From contig JACRMR010000007.1 of NCBI GenBank assembly GCA_016214895.1, forward strand, positions 1-64,000: a stretch of 64,000 bases of DNA, given 5' to 3'. The stretch is from a candidate division KSB1 bacterium (GTDB lineage Bacteria > Electryoneota > RPQS01). This document shows, one piece after another, positions 7,646 through 17,926 of this stretch (positions within the stretch are counted from its first letter, which is position 1; each line of letters starts with the position of its first letter). Under the pieces are notes generated by a model. It had not been told where the DNA came from, did no database searches, and saw nothing but the letters and a program-made list of their open reading frames with translations. The position numbers were made by a program, and so were the translations under genes.

Positions 7646-8764
7646 TCATCGTTTGAGCGATAATTGCTCTTTCTCCGGCTTGGCCTGGAGGGCTATTCCC
7701 GCCTCCCCGATCCCGGTTCGGTTGAAGCCGCCCTCGGCCAGCTTTTCCAGTTTGGTCAGCGGCACATAGTAGCTCTTCAGGCCCTCCGTACAGTTCTGGC
7801 ACATTTCTTTGACGCGGCCCTCCCGGATCAATGTCGTGCGCAGGTCATTATACAGCTGGCTGTGCCAGATTTCGCGGAAGTCCTGATGCAGCGCGTTGCC
7901 CATCGGATAGTCTTCATCCTTATCGAAACAGCAGGGCACAACCGTTCCGTTCCAATCGATCATCGTCGAGAACCAGAGCCGCTTGCAAGATTGATAGCGG
8001 CGTTTGGTTTCCCAGCGCTCGCCGATTCGCTGATAGCGGCGCAAGCTCTCCAGGCCGGGGAGATAATCCGCGGCTTGCTGATCGGTATAGACCTGCGTCG
8101 TCTTGATTTCGACCGAATCGGCGCCCCATCCGGCCGCCGTCTTGCGCAGGTACGGAATCTCATGCTCGTTGTGCTTCATCGGCAGCCACTGCATGATAAT
8201 GCGCGGCGTCTTGCGTTTCAGCTCGTCGCGTCGCGCACGCACGGCTTTCATGCCCTGCACGACGGTCTCCAGTTCGCCGCCGATGCGATAAATCTTGTAC
8301 GACTCCGGAGTGAGACCGTCGATGGAGAAGATCAGCTCGTCGAGACCGGAGTCGATCAGGCGGTTCACGAGATTTCGCCGCAACATCAGGTTGCCGTTGG
8401 TGGAGGTCATCGTGTAGATGCCGCGCTCGTGAGCGAACCGGATCATCTCCGGCAGCTCGTCGTTGATCGTCGGCTCGCCCTGATTCCAGAGCGCAAGCAC
8501 GCGCACCTGCGGTCCGACGTTTTCCAGAATGCTCCGGAAATTCGCGAGGGTCATGCTGCCGAGATCGCGTTTGAGTTCGCGGGCGCCAATCGGGCAGAGT
8601 GGACACTGCAAATTGCAGCGGCTGATCGGCTCCATCATGATATTCAGCGGCGCGCCCCACACCACGGGCCGTCTTAGCACATGCGACAGCCCGAAACTCG
8701 CGGCAACTTTGAAAACGTTCCAGGCCAGTCCCGGCTTCAGCGTAAACCCTCTCGGCAGCAGCAT
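7646..8764 (-). CDS. Radical SAM protein with SPASM domain
   Basis: A 372-residue radical S-adenosylmethionine enzyme. The [4Fe-4S] motif is CNLQCPLC at about residues 51-58; the barrel continues with ALWNQGEPTIN and the typical TSTNGNLM. The C-terminal SPASM-like region has the extra cysteines CKRLW ... VVPCCFDKD ... CQNC for auxiliary clusters. Such proteins modify peptides, handle cofactors or act in heme/sugar metabolism; no substrate is indicated because no precursor peptide or partner lies next to it. It is transcribed alone. Confidence 0.85.
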   Translation of the reverse strand: MLLPRGFTLKPGLAWNVFKVAASFGLSHVLRRPVVWGAPLNIMMEPISRCNLQCPLCPIGARELKRDLGSMTLANFRSILENVGPQVRVLALWNQGEPTINDELPEMIRFAHERGIYTMTSTNGNLMLRRNLVNRLIDSGLDELIFSIDGLTPESYKIYRIGGELETVVQGMKAVRARRDELKRKTPRIIMQWLPMKHNEHEIPYLRKTAAGWGADSVEIKTTQVYTDQQAADYLPGLESLRRYQRIGERWETKRRYQSCKRLWFSTMIDWNGTVVPCCFDKDEDYPMGNALHQDFREIWHSQLYNDLRTTLIREGRVKEMCQNCTEGLKSYYVPLTKLEKLAEGGFNRTGIGEAGIALQAKPEKEQLSLKR

Positions 8765-8925
8765 CCGACTCCTTTTCTATGCGATTGCACCAATGTAAGC
8801 ATGACATGGCAGACTATCAAGCGCAGCCGGCGGCAGGTTGGCGCCGCCCGACCTTTGTTATTGCGCGAGAAAATGCGTAAATTATGCAAACAGTGTAGGA
8901 TGGTAGTGCATTGTTTTAGTTGAAC

Positions 8926-11748
8926 ATGGCGCGAATTCTAACAATCCTCACGGCAATCGCCTTGTACGCGGTCGTGCTGCTCCTCGGTGAATCGGAGTCC
9001 AAGTCCGGTCGATTTGGGCCGAAGCGCGAGGCCGAAAAGGGGCCGTACCCCGCCGAGTGGTTCATGCAGCAGCGCCTCTGGCCCGACGTCACGATCCCGA
9101 CGGCCGACTTTCTGGCGGCGGCCGAACAGGCCGAACGGCTTTCGCAGCGTACGCTCGACGATCCGCCGGTCTGGATTGAAGCGGGACCGGGCAATATCGG
9201 CGGTCGGGTGACGGATATTGTCGGGCATCCGGCGAATCCACAACTCTTCTACATTGGTTCGGCTTCCGGCGGAATCTTCAAGACCGTGAATAACGGCGCG
9301 AGTTGGACTCCGATCTTTGACGATCAGCCGACGCAGTCAATCGGGGCACTGGCGATTGATGTGGCGCGACCGGACACAATCTACGTTGGCACGGGTGAGC
9401 CGAATTCAGCGGGCTTCAGCTATTTCGGGACCGGTCTGTATCGCACTCCCGATGCCGGCGCGACGTGGGAACATCTTGGCCTCGCGGAGACCCGCTATAT
9501 TTCGCGGGTGGTGATCGATCCGCAGGACCCCGCGAGCTTGTGGGTTGCCGCGCTTGGCGAACTCTATGCTGAGAGTGAGGTGCGCGGGGTATATCACAGC
9601 ACCGACATGGGGGTAAGCTGGAGTCGAGTGCTCTATGTGAACGACTCAACCGGCGCCAGCGATCTCGTGATACATCCGGAGAATTCGCAGATCCTCTACG
9701 CGGCCACCTGGCAGCGCCTGCGCTCACCGGAGCGTCGCGTGGTTGGCGGCGTCGGCAGCGGGATCTACCGCACCTCCGATGGCGGGCAATCCTGGCAGCG
9801 CTTGCAGGACGGGCTGCCGCAGCCGGCGGCGAATATCGGCCGCATCGGACTGGCGATCAGTCCGTCCGATCCAGACATCCTCTACGCGATCTACGCCGAC
9901 GATCCGGGCTATTTTTTCGGGATCTTCAAGACGACGGATGGTGGAGAGACGTGGGGCCGCGTGAATGACGGCGGCCTCGGCAGCATGTACGCGAACTTCG
10001 GCTGGTACTTCGGAAATATTCGCGTGCGGCCCGACAATCCGAACATGGTCTTCGCGCTGGGGCAGATCCTGATGCGGTCCACGGACGGCGGGCAAAACTG
10101 GTTCGAGATTGGTACCGATGTGCACGTCGATCACCACGCACTCTGGTTCTACCCGGCTCAACCGACGCGAATGCTGGTGGGCTGCGATGGCGGCGCGTAT
10201 GTTTCGACCAACAATGGCAACGGCTGGAGTTTTCTGACCGGGCTGCACAACAACCAGTTCTACGCGGCGACGGTCGATCCCCAGCACCCCGCGCGGCGCT
10301 ACGGCGGCACGCAGGATCAGGGCACGCTGCGCACGCTGACCGGCGCGGTCGGCGATTGGGAGAATATACACGGCGGGGACGGATTCCATGTGATTGTCGA
10401 TCCGACGAATTCCGATCGCATTTACGCGGAGTATCAGTGGGGCTGGCTGGATCGGAGCGAGGATGGCGGCGCGAGCTGGGTCGATGCGACGAACGGGATC
10501 GACGGCAGCGCGCGCACGAACTGGTCAACTCCCATCGCGCTCTCGCCGCACAATTCTCAGACGTTATACTACGGTAATGAGCGGTTGTATCGCACGACAA
10601 ATCGCGCGGATAGTTGGAGCGCGATCAGCCCGGACCTGACCGATGGCGGCGGCCCCGGCAATCTGCCGTTCGGGACGATCACCACGATCGATCCGTCGGC
10701 GCTCGATCCCAACCTGATCTACGCCGGCACGGACGATGCGAATTTCTGGGTGACGACGAACGGGGGAACGAATTGGTTGAATCGATCGAGCGGGTTGCCG
10801 AATCGCTGGATCACCAAGGTCGCCGCCGATCCGCATGACCGGAACGGCTGCTATGTCACGATCACGGGCTATCGGAATGCCGAAACCGACGCGCATATTT
10901 TTCGCAGCGAAGACCAGGGACAGCACTGGACGAACATCAGCGGCGAGCTTCCGGCGGGACCATTGAACGACGTGATCGTCGATCCGGAGATCATCGGCCG
11001 GCTTTATGTGGGGTCGGACTTTGGCGCCTATGTGACGCCGGACTATGGCGAACACTGGTATCCGCTCGGTGAAGGCCTGCCGCGCGTTCCGGTGATCGAT
11101 CTGGTTCTGCACGCACCGACGCATGCCTTGACCGCCGCGACGTATGGCCGCTCGATGTACCGGGCCGATCTGACGACGCTATCCTTGAACCGCGTGCCCG
11201 TGATTTCCTCGGCACTTCCGCCGCCGGATTTGGACTCGGTCGATGCCGGCACGGCCCTGCACTTTGCCATCGAAGCGATCGACCCTGACGGACAGCAGCT
11301 CGAATACGCGTGGTATAGGAACGGTGATCCGGTGAGCGGCACGGACACGACGACGATCCTGTTTGCGACTCCGGGCGCCACCGATCAGATTGCGGTCGAG
11401 GTCAGCGACGGTGAACTCAGCGCGCGGCATTTCTGGACGCTGCACACGTTGGGCACGGCGCTTCGCGAACCCAGGATCGTCCCACAATCGCCGTTGCTCC
11501 TGCAAGCCTATCCGAATCCGTTCAACAGTTCCGCGACGATCCGCTTCGCGCTGCCGATTGGCGGGCACGCGGTACTCTCACTCTACGATCTGACGGGGCG
11601 GCGTGTGCGCCCGTTGCTCGACGCGGCCCAGCCCGCGGGTGAGCAGCGCATTATGCTTACCGCCGGAGACCTGCCCAGCGGGACCTATTTTGTCTCGCTT
11701 CACACCCCCGCGGGCGATCGCCACGCGAAGCTTCTGCTCCTCAAATGA
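8926..11748 (+). CDS. Secreted Asp-box (VPS10/sortilin-like) beta-propeller protein with T9SS tail
   Basis: About 940 residues. An N-terminal hydrophobic segment (ILTILTAIALYAVVLLL) serves as signal peptide. The body holds roughly ten Asp-box (BNR) repeats such as GIFKTTDGGETWGRV, GIYRTSDGGQSWQRL and FRSEDQGQHWTNI, forming sortilin-like propellers also found in xyloglucanases and sialidases. A PKD/Ig-like domain (about 745-840) precedes the sorting tail LLQAYPNPFNSSATIRFALP...LTGRRVRPLL...LLLLK. A TTG at 8920 is an alternative start; neither has a strong ribosome-binding site. Its stop overlaps the next start (ATGA), so the two are translationally coupled. Confidence 0.88.
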   Translation: MARILTILTAIALYAVVLLLGESESKSGRFGPKREAEKGPYPAEWFMQQRLWPDVTIPTADFLAAAEQAERLSQRTLDDPPVWIEAGPGNIGGRVTDIVGHPANPQLFYIGSASGGIFKTVNNGASWTPIFDDQPTQSIGALAIDVARPDTIYVGTGEPNSAGFSYFGTGLYRTPDAGATWEHLGLAETRYISRVVIDPQDPASLWVAALGELYAESEVRGVYHSTDMGVSWSRVLYVNDSTGASDLVIHPENSQILYAATWQRLRSPERRVVGGVGSGIYRTSDGGQSWQRLQDGLPQPAANIGRIGLAISPSDPDILYAIYADDPGYFFGIFKTTDGGETWGRVNDGGLGSMYANFGWYFGNIRVRPDNPNMVFALGQILMRSTDGGQNWFEIGTDVHVDHHALWFYPAQPTRMLVGCDGGAYVSTNNGNGWSFLTGLHNNQFYAATVDPQHPARRYGGTQDQGTLRTLTGAVGDWENIHGGDGFHVIVDPTNSDRIYAEYQWGWLDRSEDGGASWVDATNGIDGSARTNWSTPIALSPHNSQTLYYGNERLYRTTNRADSWSAISPDLTDGGGPGNLPFGTITTIDPSALDPNLIYAGTDDANFWVTTNGGTNWLNRSSGLPNRWITKVAADPHDRNGCYVTITGYRNAETDAHIFRSEDQGQHWTNISGELPAGPLNDVIVDPEIIGRLYVGSDFGAYVTPDYGEHWYPLGEGLPRVPVIDLVLHAPTHALTAATYGRSMYRADLTTLSLNRVPVISSALPPPDLDSVDAGTALHFAIEAIDPDGQQLEYAWYRNGDPVSGTDTTTILFATPGATDQIAVEVSDGELSARHFWTLHTLGTALREPRIVPQSPLLLQAYPNPFNSSATIRFALPIGGHAVLSLYDLTGRRVRPLLDAAQPAGEQRIMLTAGDLPSGTYFVSLHTPAGDRHAKLLLLK

Positions 11749-12983
11749 CCTTGTCTCGCACCCTCTGGATTTTGCTGATCGTGTGCAGCGCCACAGCGGC
11801 CCGCGCCGACTCGTTGCGCGTCATGACCTACAATGTGCTCAATTTTCGCGGCGATCAGGACATGGACCGCGTGGACGATGTTCGCCGGGTGGTCGAATGG
11901 GTGCGACCGGACGTCGTCTGTCATCAGGAAATCATCACGGAGGAGGCGGTCGATGTCTTGCTCTCGTTCGCCTATCTTCAGGTTGAGGACGATTGGGCGG
12001 CGGCGGAGTTTCACGACGGCCCCGATACGGACAACGCATTCTTCTATCGCACGTCCCAGGTCCGGTTCATCTCGCAGCGCATCATTCCGACATCGCTGCG
12101 CGATATTGCGGAATACACGGTCCAGCCGCTCGCGCTCGACACCGCCGCGCGGATACGATTATATTCCGGCCATCTGAAGGCCAGTTCAGGGACCGACAAC
12201 GAGCAACGTCGTCGCGATGAGGCCGCCGCATTGCGTCAGCAACTGAACATGCTGCCCGCCGGGTCGATGTTCATGGTGATGGGCGACTTCAATCTCTACA
12301 CGTCCGACGAACCCGCCTATCAGCTCTTGCTCGATCCGGATCCGAATCCACTCGGACAGTTGTTCGACCCGATCGACCGGCCCGGCGACTGGAACAACAG
12401 CGCGACATTCGCGGATATTCACACGCAGTCGCCGCGCGTGGAGTCGTTCGGCGGCGGATCAACGGGCGGCATGGATGATCGCTTCGATTTCATTCTTGTG
12501 TCGTCCGCACTGCTGGACACGGTCGCTTCGTATGTGCTGCCCGCGACTTACCGCGCGGTCGGCAACGACGGTCAGCATTTCAACGAGTCGATCAACGCCG
12601 GGGTGAACTTCGCGGTGCCGGACAGCGTGGCCGATGCGCTGTATTACGCGGCGGATCACCTGCCCGTGCAAGTGGACTTGCTGCTCCGCGATTCGGGAAC
12701 TTCCGTCACTCCGCCGCGCGAAGTGGCCTCATCCGTGCGACTGGTGACGTGCTATCCGAATCCGTTTAATCCATCGTTGACCGTTGCGCTAACTCCCTTG
12801 ACTACTCCGGCACAATTGCAGGTGTTCGATCTGCTGGGACGGCTGGTATCATCGCGCGAGCTCGGGCGCGGCACGGCGCGTGACATCACCCTTGACTTCT
12901 CCGGACGCGCGGCCGGAAGCTACATCGTTCAATTGAAATCTCAGCAGTTTAATCAAGCGGTAAGGGTGCAACTCGTCAAGTGA
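11745..12983 (+). CDS. Secreted endonuclease/exonuclease/phosphatase-family protein with T9SS tail
   Basis: 412 residues: a signal peptide (TLWILLIVCSATAARA), then the EEP fold shared by DNase I, exonuclease III and phosphoesterases. Motifs are RVMTYNVLNF, VVCHQEI (catalytic Glu), GHLKAS, VMGDFNLYTSD (Asp/Asn pair) and YAADHLPVQVDL (catalytic Asp-His). The tail TCYPNPFNPSLTVALTP...FDLLGRLVSS...GSYIVQLK is a T9SS sorting domain. It overlaps both neighbours by a few bases, sitting between the propeller protein and Der. Secreted DNA degradation for nutrient use is plausible but inferred. Confidence 0.9.
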   Translation: MTLSRTLWILLIVCSATAARADSLRVMTYNVLNFRGDQDMDRVDDVRRVVEWVRPDVVCHQEIITEEAVDVLLSFAYLQVEDDWAAAEFHDGPDTDNAFFYRTSQVRFISQRIIPTSLRDIAEYTVQPLALDTAARIRLYSGHLKASSGTDNEQRRRDEAAALRQQLNMLPAGSMFMVMGDFNLYTSDEPAYQLLLDPDPNPLGQLFDPIDRPGDWNNSATFADIHTQSPRVESFGGGSTGGMDDRFDFILVSSALLDTVASYVLPATYRAVGNDGQHFNESINAGVNFAVPDSVADALYYAADHLPVQVDLLLRDSGTSVTPPREVASSVRLVTCYPNPFNPSLTVALTPLTTPAQLQVFDLLGRLVSSRELGRGTARDITLDFSGRAAGSYIVQLKSQQFNQAVRVQLVK

Positions 12984-14293
12984 AATATCCTGTCATAGCC
13001 ATCGTGGGGCGGCCGAACGTCGGGAAGTCAACGCTGTTTAATCGGATTAGCGGAACGCGCAAGGCAATCACGGCTCCCGAGCCGGGCGTCACGCGCGATC
13101 GTCATGTCGAGTACGCGGAGTGGAACGGTCGCCGGGCGCTCGTCATGGATACGGGAGGCTGGGTGCCGAAGTCCGCCGACCTTTTCGAGACGGCGATTCG
13201 CGAGCAGGTCGAGTTCGCGCTCGACGAGTGTGATATTGCGCTGCTGGTTACCGACGCCCAGACCGGGACCGCCGACATCGACCTCGAGATCGCGCGCATG
13301 TTGCAGCGCGGCAAGGTTCCGGTTCTGCTGGCCGTGAACAAAGTTGACGGACCCAAGCAGGATCCGGAAGTCGGCGAATTCTATTCGGCCGGATTGGGCG
13401 ATCCGATTCCGGTGAGCGCCATTTCCGGGCGCGGCGTGGCGGAGTTGATGGACCTGTTATGGTCGCGACTGCCGACGCTGGATACGGAAACGCCCTCGCG
13501 CCCGCGCCCGCTGGTGGCCGTCGTGGGGCGTCCGAATGTCGGCAAGTCCTCATTTGTGAACGCGATTCTCGGCGAGAATCGGCATATCGTGACGGACGTG
13601 GCCGGCACGACGCGCGACGCGATTGACAGCGAAGTCGCGTATTACGGCCAGCGTTTCACGTTGATCGACACGGCCGGACTGCGCCGCCGCACGCGCGTCG
13701 AGGAGGCGCTCGAGTTCTATACGACGGTCCGCACGCGCAAGGCGGTGGACGAGTGCGACGTAGCGGTTGTCTTGATCGATGCGCGCGACGGGCTGGTTGC
13801 GCAGGATGTGCGGATCGTGCAGGAGGCGGAGGATGGAGGCAAGGGCATTGTGATCGCGATCAACAAGTGGGACCTGGTCGAGAAGGACAGTCACACGGCG
13901 ATTCGCCTCGAAGCGGAGATTGACTCGAAGTTGCCCAGTCTCAGCTATGTACCGAAGATTTTCATATCTTCACTCGAGCGGCAGCGGGTGCACAAGACCG
14001 TGGAGCAGCTGCTGAAGATTCACGAGGAGCGGCAGAAGCGCATTTCGACGCCGGAGCTGAATCGCTTGCTTGAGCTGGTCATGGAAGAAAACCCGCCGCC
14101 GTCGCACAAGGGGCGCGATCTGCGCATTCACTACGTGACGCAGCCGGCGAGTGAGCCGCCGCTGTTCGTATTCTGGATGCGGCATGCCGAGTTTCTGGCT
14201 CCGCACTACAAGCGCTACCTCGAGCGCCGGCTGCGGGAGCAATACGGGTTTACCGGAGTTCCGATACGCCTGGCGTTTCGTCAAAAGACGTAG
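12980..14293 (+). CDS. der: Ribosome biogenesis GTPase Der (EngA)
   Basis: 437 residues with the tandem GTPase layout unique to Der: first P-loop GRPNVGKST (residues 10-18) and second GRPNVGKSS (about 181-189). Each has its DTGG/DTAG switch and NKxD specificity motif (AVNKVDG, AINKWDL), followed by a C-terminal KH-like domain. Der acts in 50S subunit maturation in the cytoplasm. It starts at GTG, overlapping the stop of the secreted nuclease gene by 4 bases. Length is typical. Confidence 0.97.
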   Translation: MKYPVIAIVGRPNVGKSTLFNRISGTRKAITAPEPGVTRDRHVEYAEWNGRRALVMDTGGWVPKSADLFETAIREQVEFALDECDIALLVTDAQTGTADIDLEIARMLQRGKVPVLLAVNKVDGPKQDPEVGEFYSAGLGDPIPVSAISGRGVAELMDLLWSRLPTLDTETPSRPRPLVAVVGRPNVGKSSFVNAILGENRHIVTDVAGTTRDAIDSEVAYYGQRFTLIDTAGLRRRTRVEEALEFYTTVRTRKAVDECDVAVVLIDARDGLVAQDVRIVQEAEDGGKGIVIAINKWDLVEKDSHTAIRLEAEIDSKLPSLSYVPKIFISSLERQRVHKTVEQLLKIHEERQKRISTPELNRLLELVMEENPPPSHKGRDLRIHYVTQPASEPPLFVFWMRHAEFLAPHYKRYLERRLREQYGFTGVPIRLAFRQKT

Positions 14294-14295
14294 CC

Positions 14296-16824
14296 GTGCC
14301 GTCGGTGTTATGCGCGCGCGTCGTGGTCCCCGCGATCGACGGCGCGTTTTCATATCGGGTCAAGCCCGCCGACCGGCACCGTGTGCAGCCGGGGATGCGG
14401 GTGCTCGTGCCGTTCGCGAATCGCCGCCTGACCGGTTTCGTGATCGAGGTGGAGTTGGCGGATGATCCACTGGCGACCAAGCCCATCGAGAGCGTCCTCG
14501 ATAGCCTGCCGGTTTTCTCCGCCGAGCTGCTCGAGTTCACGCGTTGGATCTCGGATTACTATCTCTGCCCGTGGGGTGACGTGCTCAAGGCCGCGCTGCC
14601 CGCGGGCATTTCGTTGGACGAAAAGCGCTATTACACGTATGTGGGGGCGCCGGAGGCTCTGGAATCGCTTTCCGCGCTGCAATTCAGCGATGCGGACCGC
14701 GCGCTGCTCGCCGCGCTCAACACCGAACCGCTGACCGCGGAGCAACTCCGTCGCCGGTTCGGTCTCACGTCGGCGTCGCCCGAGCTCAAGCGGCTGCGCG
14801 CGGCGGGAGTGATCGACTTGCGACCGCTGTTGCGTCCGCCGCTGGTGCGCACGAAGTACGATCAGGTGCTCACCCTCTCTGACCCGGCGCGCGCGGCCTA
14901 TGCCACCTCGCTGTTTGCGTCCTTGCGCAGCGTGCATCAACAACAGTTGCTGCGCGAGATCCACGATTATGAGCCGGACGGAATTACGCGCGCGGAGCTG
15001 CTGCGGGGCGAGAGCGCCACGCGTCGCGCGGCGCTAAAGCGACTGCTCGAACTTGGGCACTTGCATGTTCGACAGGAAGAACATGTCCGGTGGGACCCGC
15101 GCAACGAGCACGTCCCGCACACCGCGGACCCGACGCAACTCACACCGGCGCAGTTAGGGGCCGTGAGCGCGATTTCGGAAGCGGTCGAAGCCGGTTCGCC
15201 CCGCCAATTTCTGCTGTTCGGCGTCACCGGATCCGGCAAGACGCAGGTCTATATTGAGGCGATTCGCCGCGCGCTCGCGCTGGGCCGGACGGCGCTCGTG
15301 CTCCTGCCGGAGATTGCACTCACGCCATTTCTCTGGAGTCGATTTTATCGCGCGTTCGGCGACCGCGTGGCGATTCAGCACAGCGCGCAATCGCCCGCGG
15401 TCCGCTATGACCTATGGCGACAGATCGCGGCCGGCAGATACCCCGTCGTTGTGGGCGCGCGCAGCGCGGTCTTCGCGCCGCTGGCGGGCATCGGGCTGAT
15501 CGTCATCGACGAGGAGCACGAGGCGAGTTTCAAGCAAATGGAGCCGCCGCCGCTCTATCACGCGCGCGATTGCGCGTTGATGCGCGCGCGGCTTGCGCAA
15601 GCCGCGGTCGTGCTGGGCAGTGCGACGCCCAGTATGGAGTCGTGGTACCACGCGCAAGCCGGTCGCTACCGGCTGCTGGAATTGCCCGAGCGCGTCGGCG
15701 GCGCCGTTCATCCCTTGACCCGGGCGATTCCGTACCAACCGGCGGTCGCGGCTGACGATTCGTACGAGCAATACAAGGAGCGCAGATTCAAACGGCAACA
15801 GCCGGCGCCTGAAGCTCCGATTCTAAGTGAAGAATTGCGCACCCGTATTGCGCTGACAGTGGCGGCGCACAAGCAGGTGATGCTCCTGCAAAACCGTCGC
15901 GGTCATTCGCCATTCCTCATTTGCAAGTCCTGCGGCGATATCCCGATGTGTCCGCACTGCTCGGTGAGTCTGACCTTTCATCGCAAGGGACAGGTGCTGC
16001 GCTGTCACTATTGCGATCAGCGGGAGGCCGTTCCCGCGCGCTGCGCCAAGTGCGGATCGGATCAGCTTTCGCGTTACGGAATCGGCACGCAACGGTTGGA
16101 AGACGAGCTCGCCACATTGTTTCCCGCCGCGCGGATTCTGCGCATGGATTCAGACACCGCGAGCGGAGCGGGCAAGCACGCGAAAATGGTCTCGGCCTTC
16201 GCCGCGCATGAATATGATATTCTGGTCGGGACCCAGATGATTGCGAAGGGATTGGATTTCGCGGGTGTTGATCTGGCGGCGGTGGTGCGCGCGGACGCGG
16301 AGTTGTTCTTTCCGGATTTTCGGTCAACCGAGCGCGCCGCGAGCCTGATCTTGCAGCTGGCGGGCCGGGCCGGACGACGGGACGTGCGCGGCGAGGTGCT
16401 GGTTCAGACGGCCGTGCCGGACCATCCCGTGATTCAGACGGCGCTGCGGCAGAACTGGCGGGAGTTCGCCGAGGCGGAACTTGCCACACGTGATCGCTCC
16501 AACTTCCCGCCGTACTCGCGCCTGATCTTGATTCGCGCCGTCGCCCGCGAGGAATCGCCGTGTGCGCGGGCCCTCTTGAAACTCCGCACGTTATTAAAGA
16601 AAGCGGATCCCTTCGTGGATATTCTCGGTCCGGCGCCCGCGATTGTGCTGAAAATTGAGGATCGTTATCGCTACACGATGCTGGCGCGGGTGCGTCGGGA
16701 GGCGGACTCCGCCGGTCAGCGCTTGCGCCAAGCCGTCCGTCGTGCCGTCGATAGTTTTCGCAAAGAGAAGGCGGAGCCGGGAGTGAAACTCGAAATCGAT
16801 GTTGATCCGCAGTCGATCAATTAG
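14296..16824 (+). CDS. priA: Primosomal replication restart helicase PriA
   Basis: 842 residues. N-terminal DNA-binding domains (VVVPAIDGAFSYRVKP, then a winged helix) precede the superfamily 2 helicase core with Walker A GVTGSGKTQVY (about residue 309), DEEHEAS (about 404) and GSATPSMESW. A two-zinc insertion follows at about 542-590 (CKSCGDIPMCPHC ... CHYCDQREAVPARCAKC), then the motif V/VI region GTQMIAKGLDF and QLAGRAGRRD. PriA reloads the replisome at stalled forks. It starts at GTG two bases after der and overlaps the next gene by 26 bases. Confidence 0.97.
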   Translation: MPSVLCARVVVPAIDGAFSYRVKPADRHRVQPGMRVLVPFANRRLTGFVIEVELADDPLATKPIESVLDSLPVFSAELLEFTRWISDYYLCPWGDVLKAALPAGISLDEKRYYTYVGAPEALESLSALQFSDADRALLAALNTEPLTAEQLRRRFGLTSASPELKRLRAAGVIDLRPLLRPPLVRTKYDQVLTLSDPARAAYATSLFASLRSVHQQQLLREIHDYEPDGITRAELLRGESATRRAALKRLLELGHLHVRQEEHVRWDPRNEHVPHTADPTQLTPAQLGAVSAISEAVEAGSPRQFLLFGVTGSGKTQVYIEAIRRALALGRTALVLLPEIALTPFLWSRFYRAFGDRVAIQHSAQSPAVRYDLWRQIAAGRYPVVVGARSAVFAPLAGIGLIVIDEEHEASFKQMEPPPLYHARDCALMRARLAQAAVVLGSATPSMESWYHAQAGRYRLLELPERVGGAVHPLTRAIPYQPAVAADDSYEQYKERRFKRQQPAPEAPILSEELRTRIALTVAAHKQVMLLQNRRGHSPFLICKSCGDIPMCPHCSVSLTFHRKGQVLRCHYCDQREAVPARCAKCGSDQLSRYGIGTQRLEDELATLFPAARILRMDSDTASGAGKHAKMVSAFAAHEYDILVGTQMIAKGLDFAGVDLAAVVRADAELFFPDFRSTERAASLILQLAGRAGRRDVRGEVLVQTAVPDHPVIQTALRQNWREFAEAELATRDRSNFPPYSRLILIRAVAREESPCARALLKLRTLLKKADPFVDILGPAPAIVLKIEDRYRYTMLARVRREADSAGQRLRQAVRRAVDSFRKEKAEPGVKLEIDVDPQSIN

Positions 16825-17836
16825 CGCGCGCCGCCTGCGGCTCGGCTTACTGCTGCTGCTGCTGTCGATAGCGCACGCCGCTCTGGCTCAGGGTCGGGCG
16901 CAGGAGTACCTGCGTCAGGAGTCGGGACGCTATCGGATCGTTTATTGTCCCGAAGACGCGGAAGTCGTCGCGTCGCTGTTGTCGTCGCTCTCGCAATCCG
17001 TTCCGGTTGTCCACCAGCAGCTCGGGTTGACGCTCGCGGATACGGTGACGTTCGTGATCACGCCCTCGAAGGCTGAATGGGCGCGCGTGACCGCCGGCGC
17101 TCCGCTGTGGGCGAACGGGATTGCCTATCCCGACCGCGAAGTCGCGGTACTGAAATCGCCGCGGTTCGGCTTGCCTTACGGTCCGCTGCCGCAGACTGCG
17201 GTCCATGAGTATGTGCATCTGTTGTTGGAAGTCGGTGCTCCGCATGCGGACTTTCCACGCTGGTTCGATGAAGGGGTTGCGCAGCTCGTCGCGGGGCAGG
17301 TCAGCTATATGGATGTGGCGACCCTTTCGCGGGCCGTCTCCGCGCGGCGCGTGCATCGCCTGTCGCAGCTCGAGGGTTTGATGGCGATGAACGACTACGA
17401 AGCGCGGCAGGGTTACGCCGAATCGCTCGTGGCCGTGCAGCTGTTACAGCAGCGATTTGGCTGGTCGGGGATCGGCAATCTGATTCATGCGGTGCGGCAG
17501 GGCGCGGCGTTTGAGGAGGCGATGCCGCGAGTGTTGTTGACGCGGCTCTCGACCTTTGAGCAGGATTATGCGAAGACGTTGGCCACAACTTACGGCGGCG
17601 GCTGGTTCACGGACACGGAGCTCTGGGTGTCCGGGGCGTTCGTGCTGTTGATTCTGGTGGGCGGTTATGCGGCGTGGCGTCGGCGCAAGCGCACCTTGGA
17701 GCGCTGGCGGGAAGAAGATCGCCGCGAACCGCGCGACGGTGAGCCGGGCGATCCACCGTACGTTATCAATTACGAGCTCATTCGCGAACGGAAGCACGAC
17801 GCTAACAACCCCGATCCATCCGACAAGCAGCCGTAG
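16799..17836 (+). CDS. Secreted peptidase MA-like (HExxH) protein with C-terminal membrane anchor
   Basis: 345 residues. A signal peptide (LGLLLLLLSIAHAALAQ) leads into a gluzincin-type domain: AVHEYVHLLLE contains HExxH, and FPRWFDEGVAQLVAG supplies the downstream Glu typical of the peptidase MA superfamily. A transmembrane helix near 275-297 (LWVSGAFVLLILVGGYAAW) is followed by a charged cytoplasmic tail of about 50 residues. The peptidase domain should face the periplasm. The gene starts inside the priA end; start choice is uncertain by one codon (ATG 16799 or TTG 16802). Confidence 0.82.
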   Translation: MLIRSRSISARRLRLGLLLLLLSIAHAALAQGRAQEYLRQESGRYRIVYCPEDAEVVASLLSSLSQSVPVVHQQLGLTLADTVTFVITPSKAEWARVTAGAPLWANGIAYPDREVAVLKSPRFGLPYGPLPQTAVHEYVHLLLEVGAPHADFPRWFDEGVAQLVAGQVSYMDVATLSRAVSARRVHRLSQLEGLMAMNDYEARQGYAESLVAVQLLQQRFGWSGIGNLIHAVRQGAAFEEAMPRVLLTRLSTFEQDYAKTLATTYGGGWFTDTELWVSGAFVLLILVGGYAAWRRRKRTLERWREEDRREPRDGEPGDPPYVINYELIRERKHDANNPDPSDKQP

Positions 17837-17926
17837 TGCCGCACGGCAACGCGCTCGGATCGTCGCTCGCCCTGCGGGAACTGCATCCCCGCCGGACTGC
17901 ATCGCAATTCAACTCAGCACATCGTC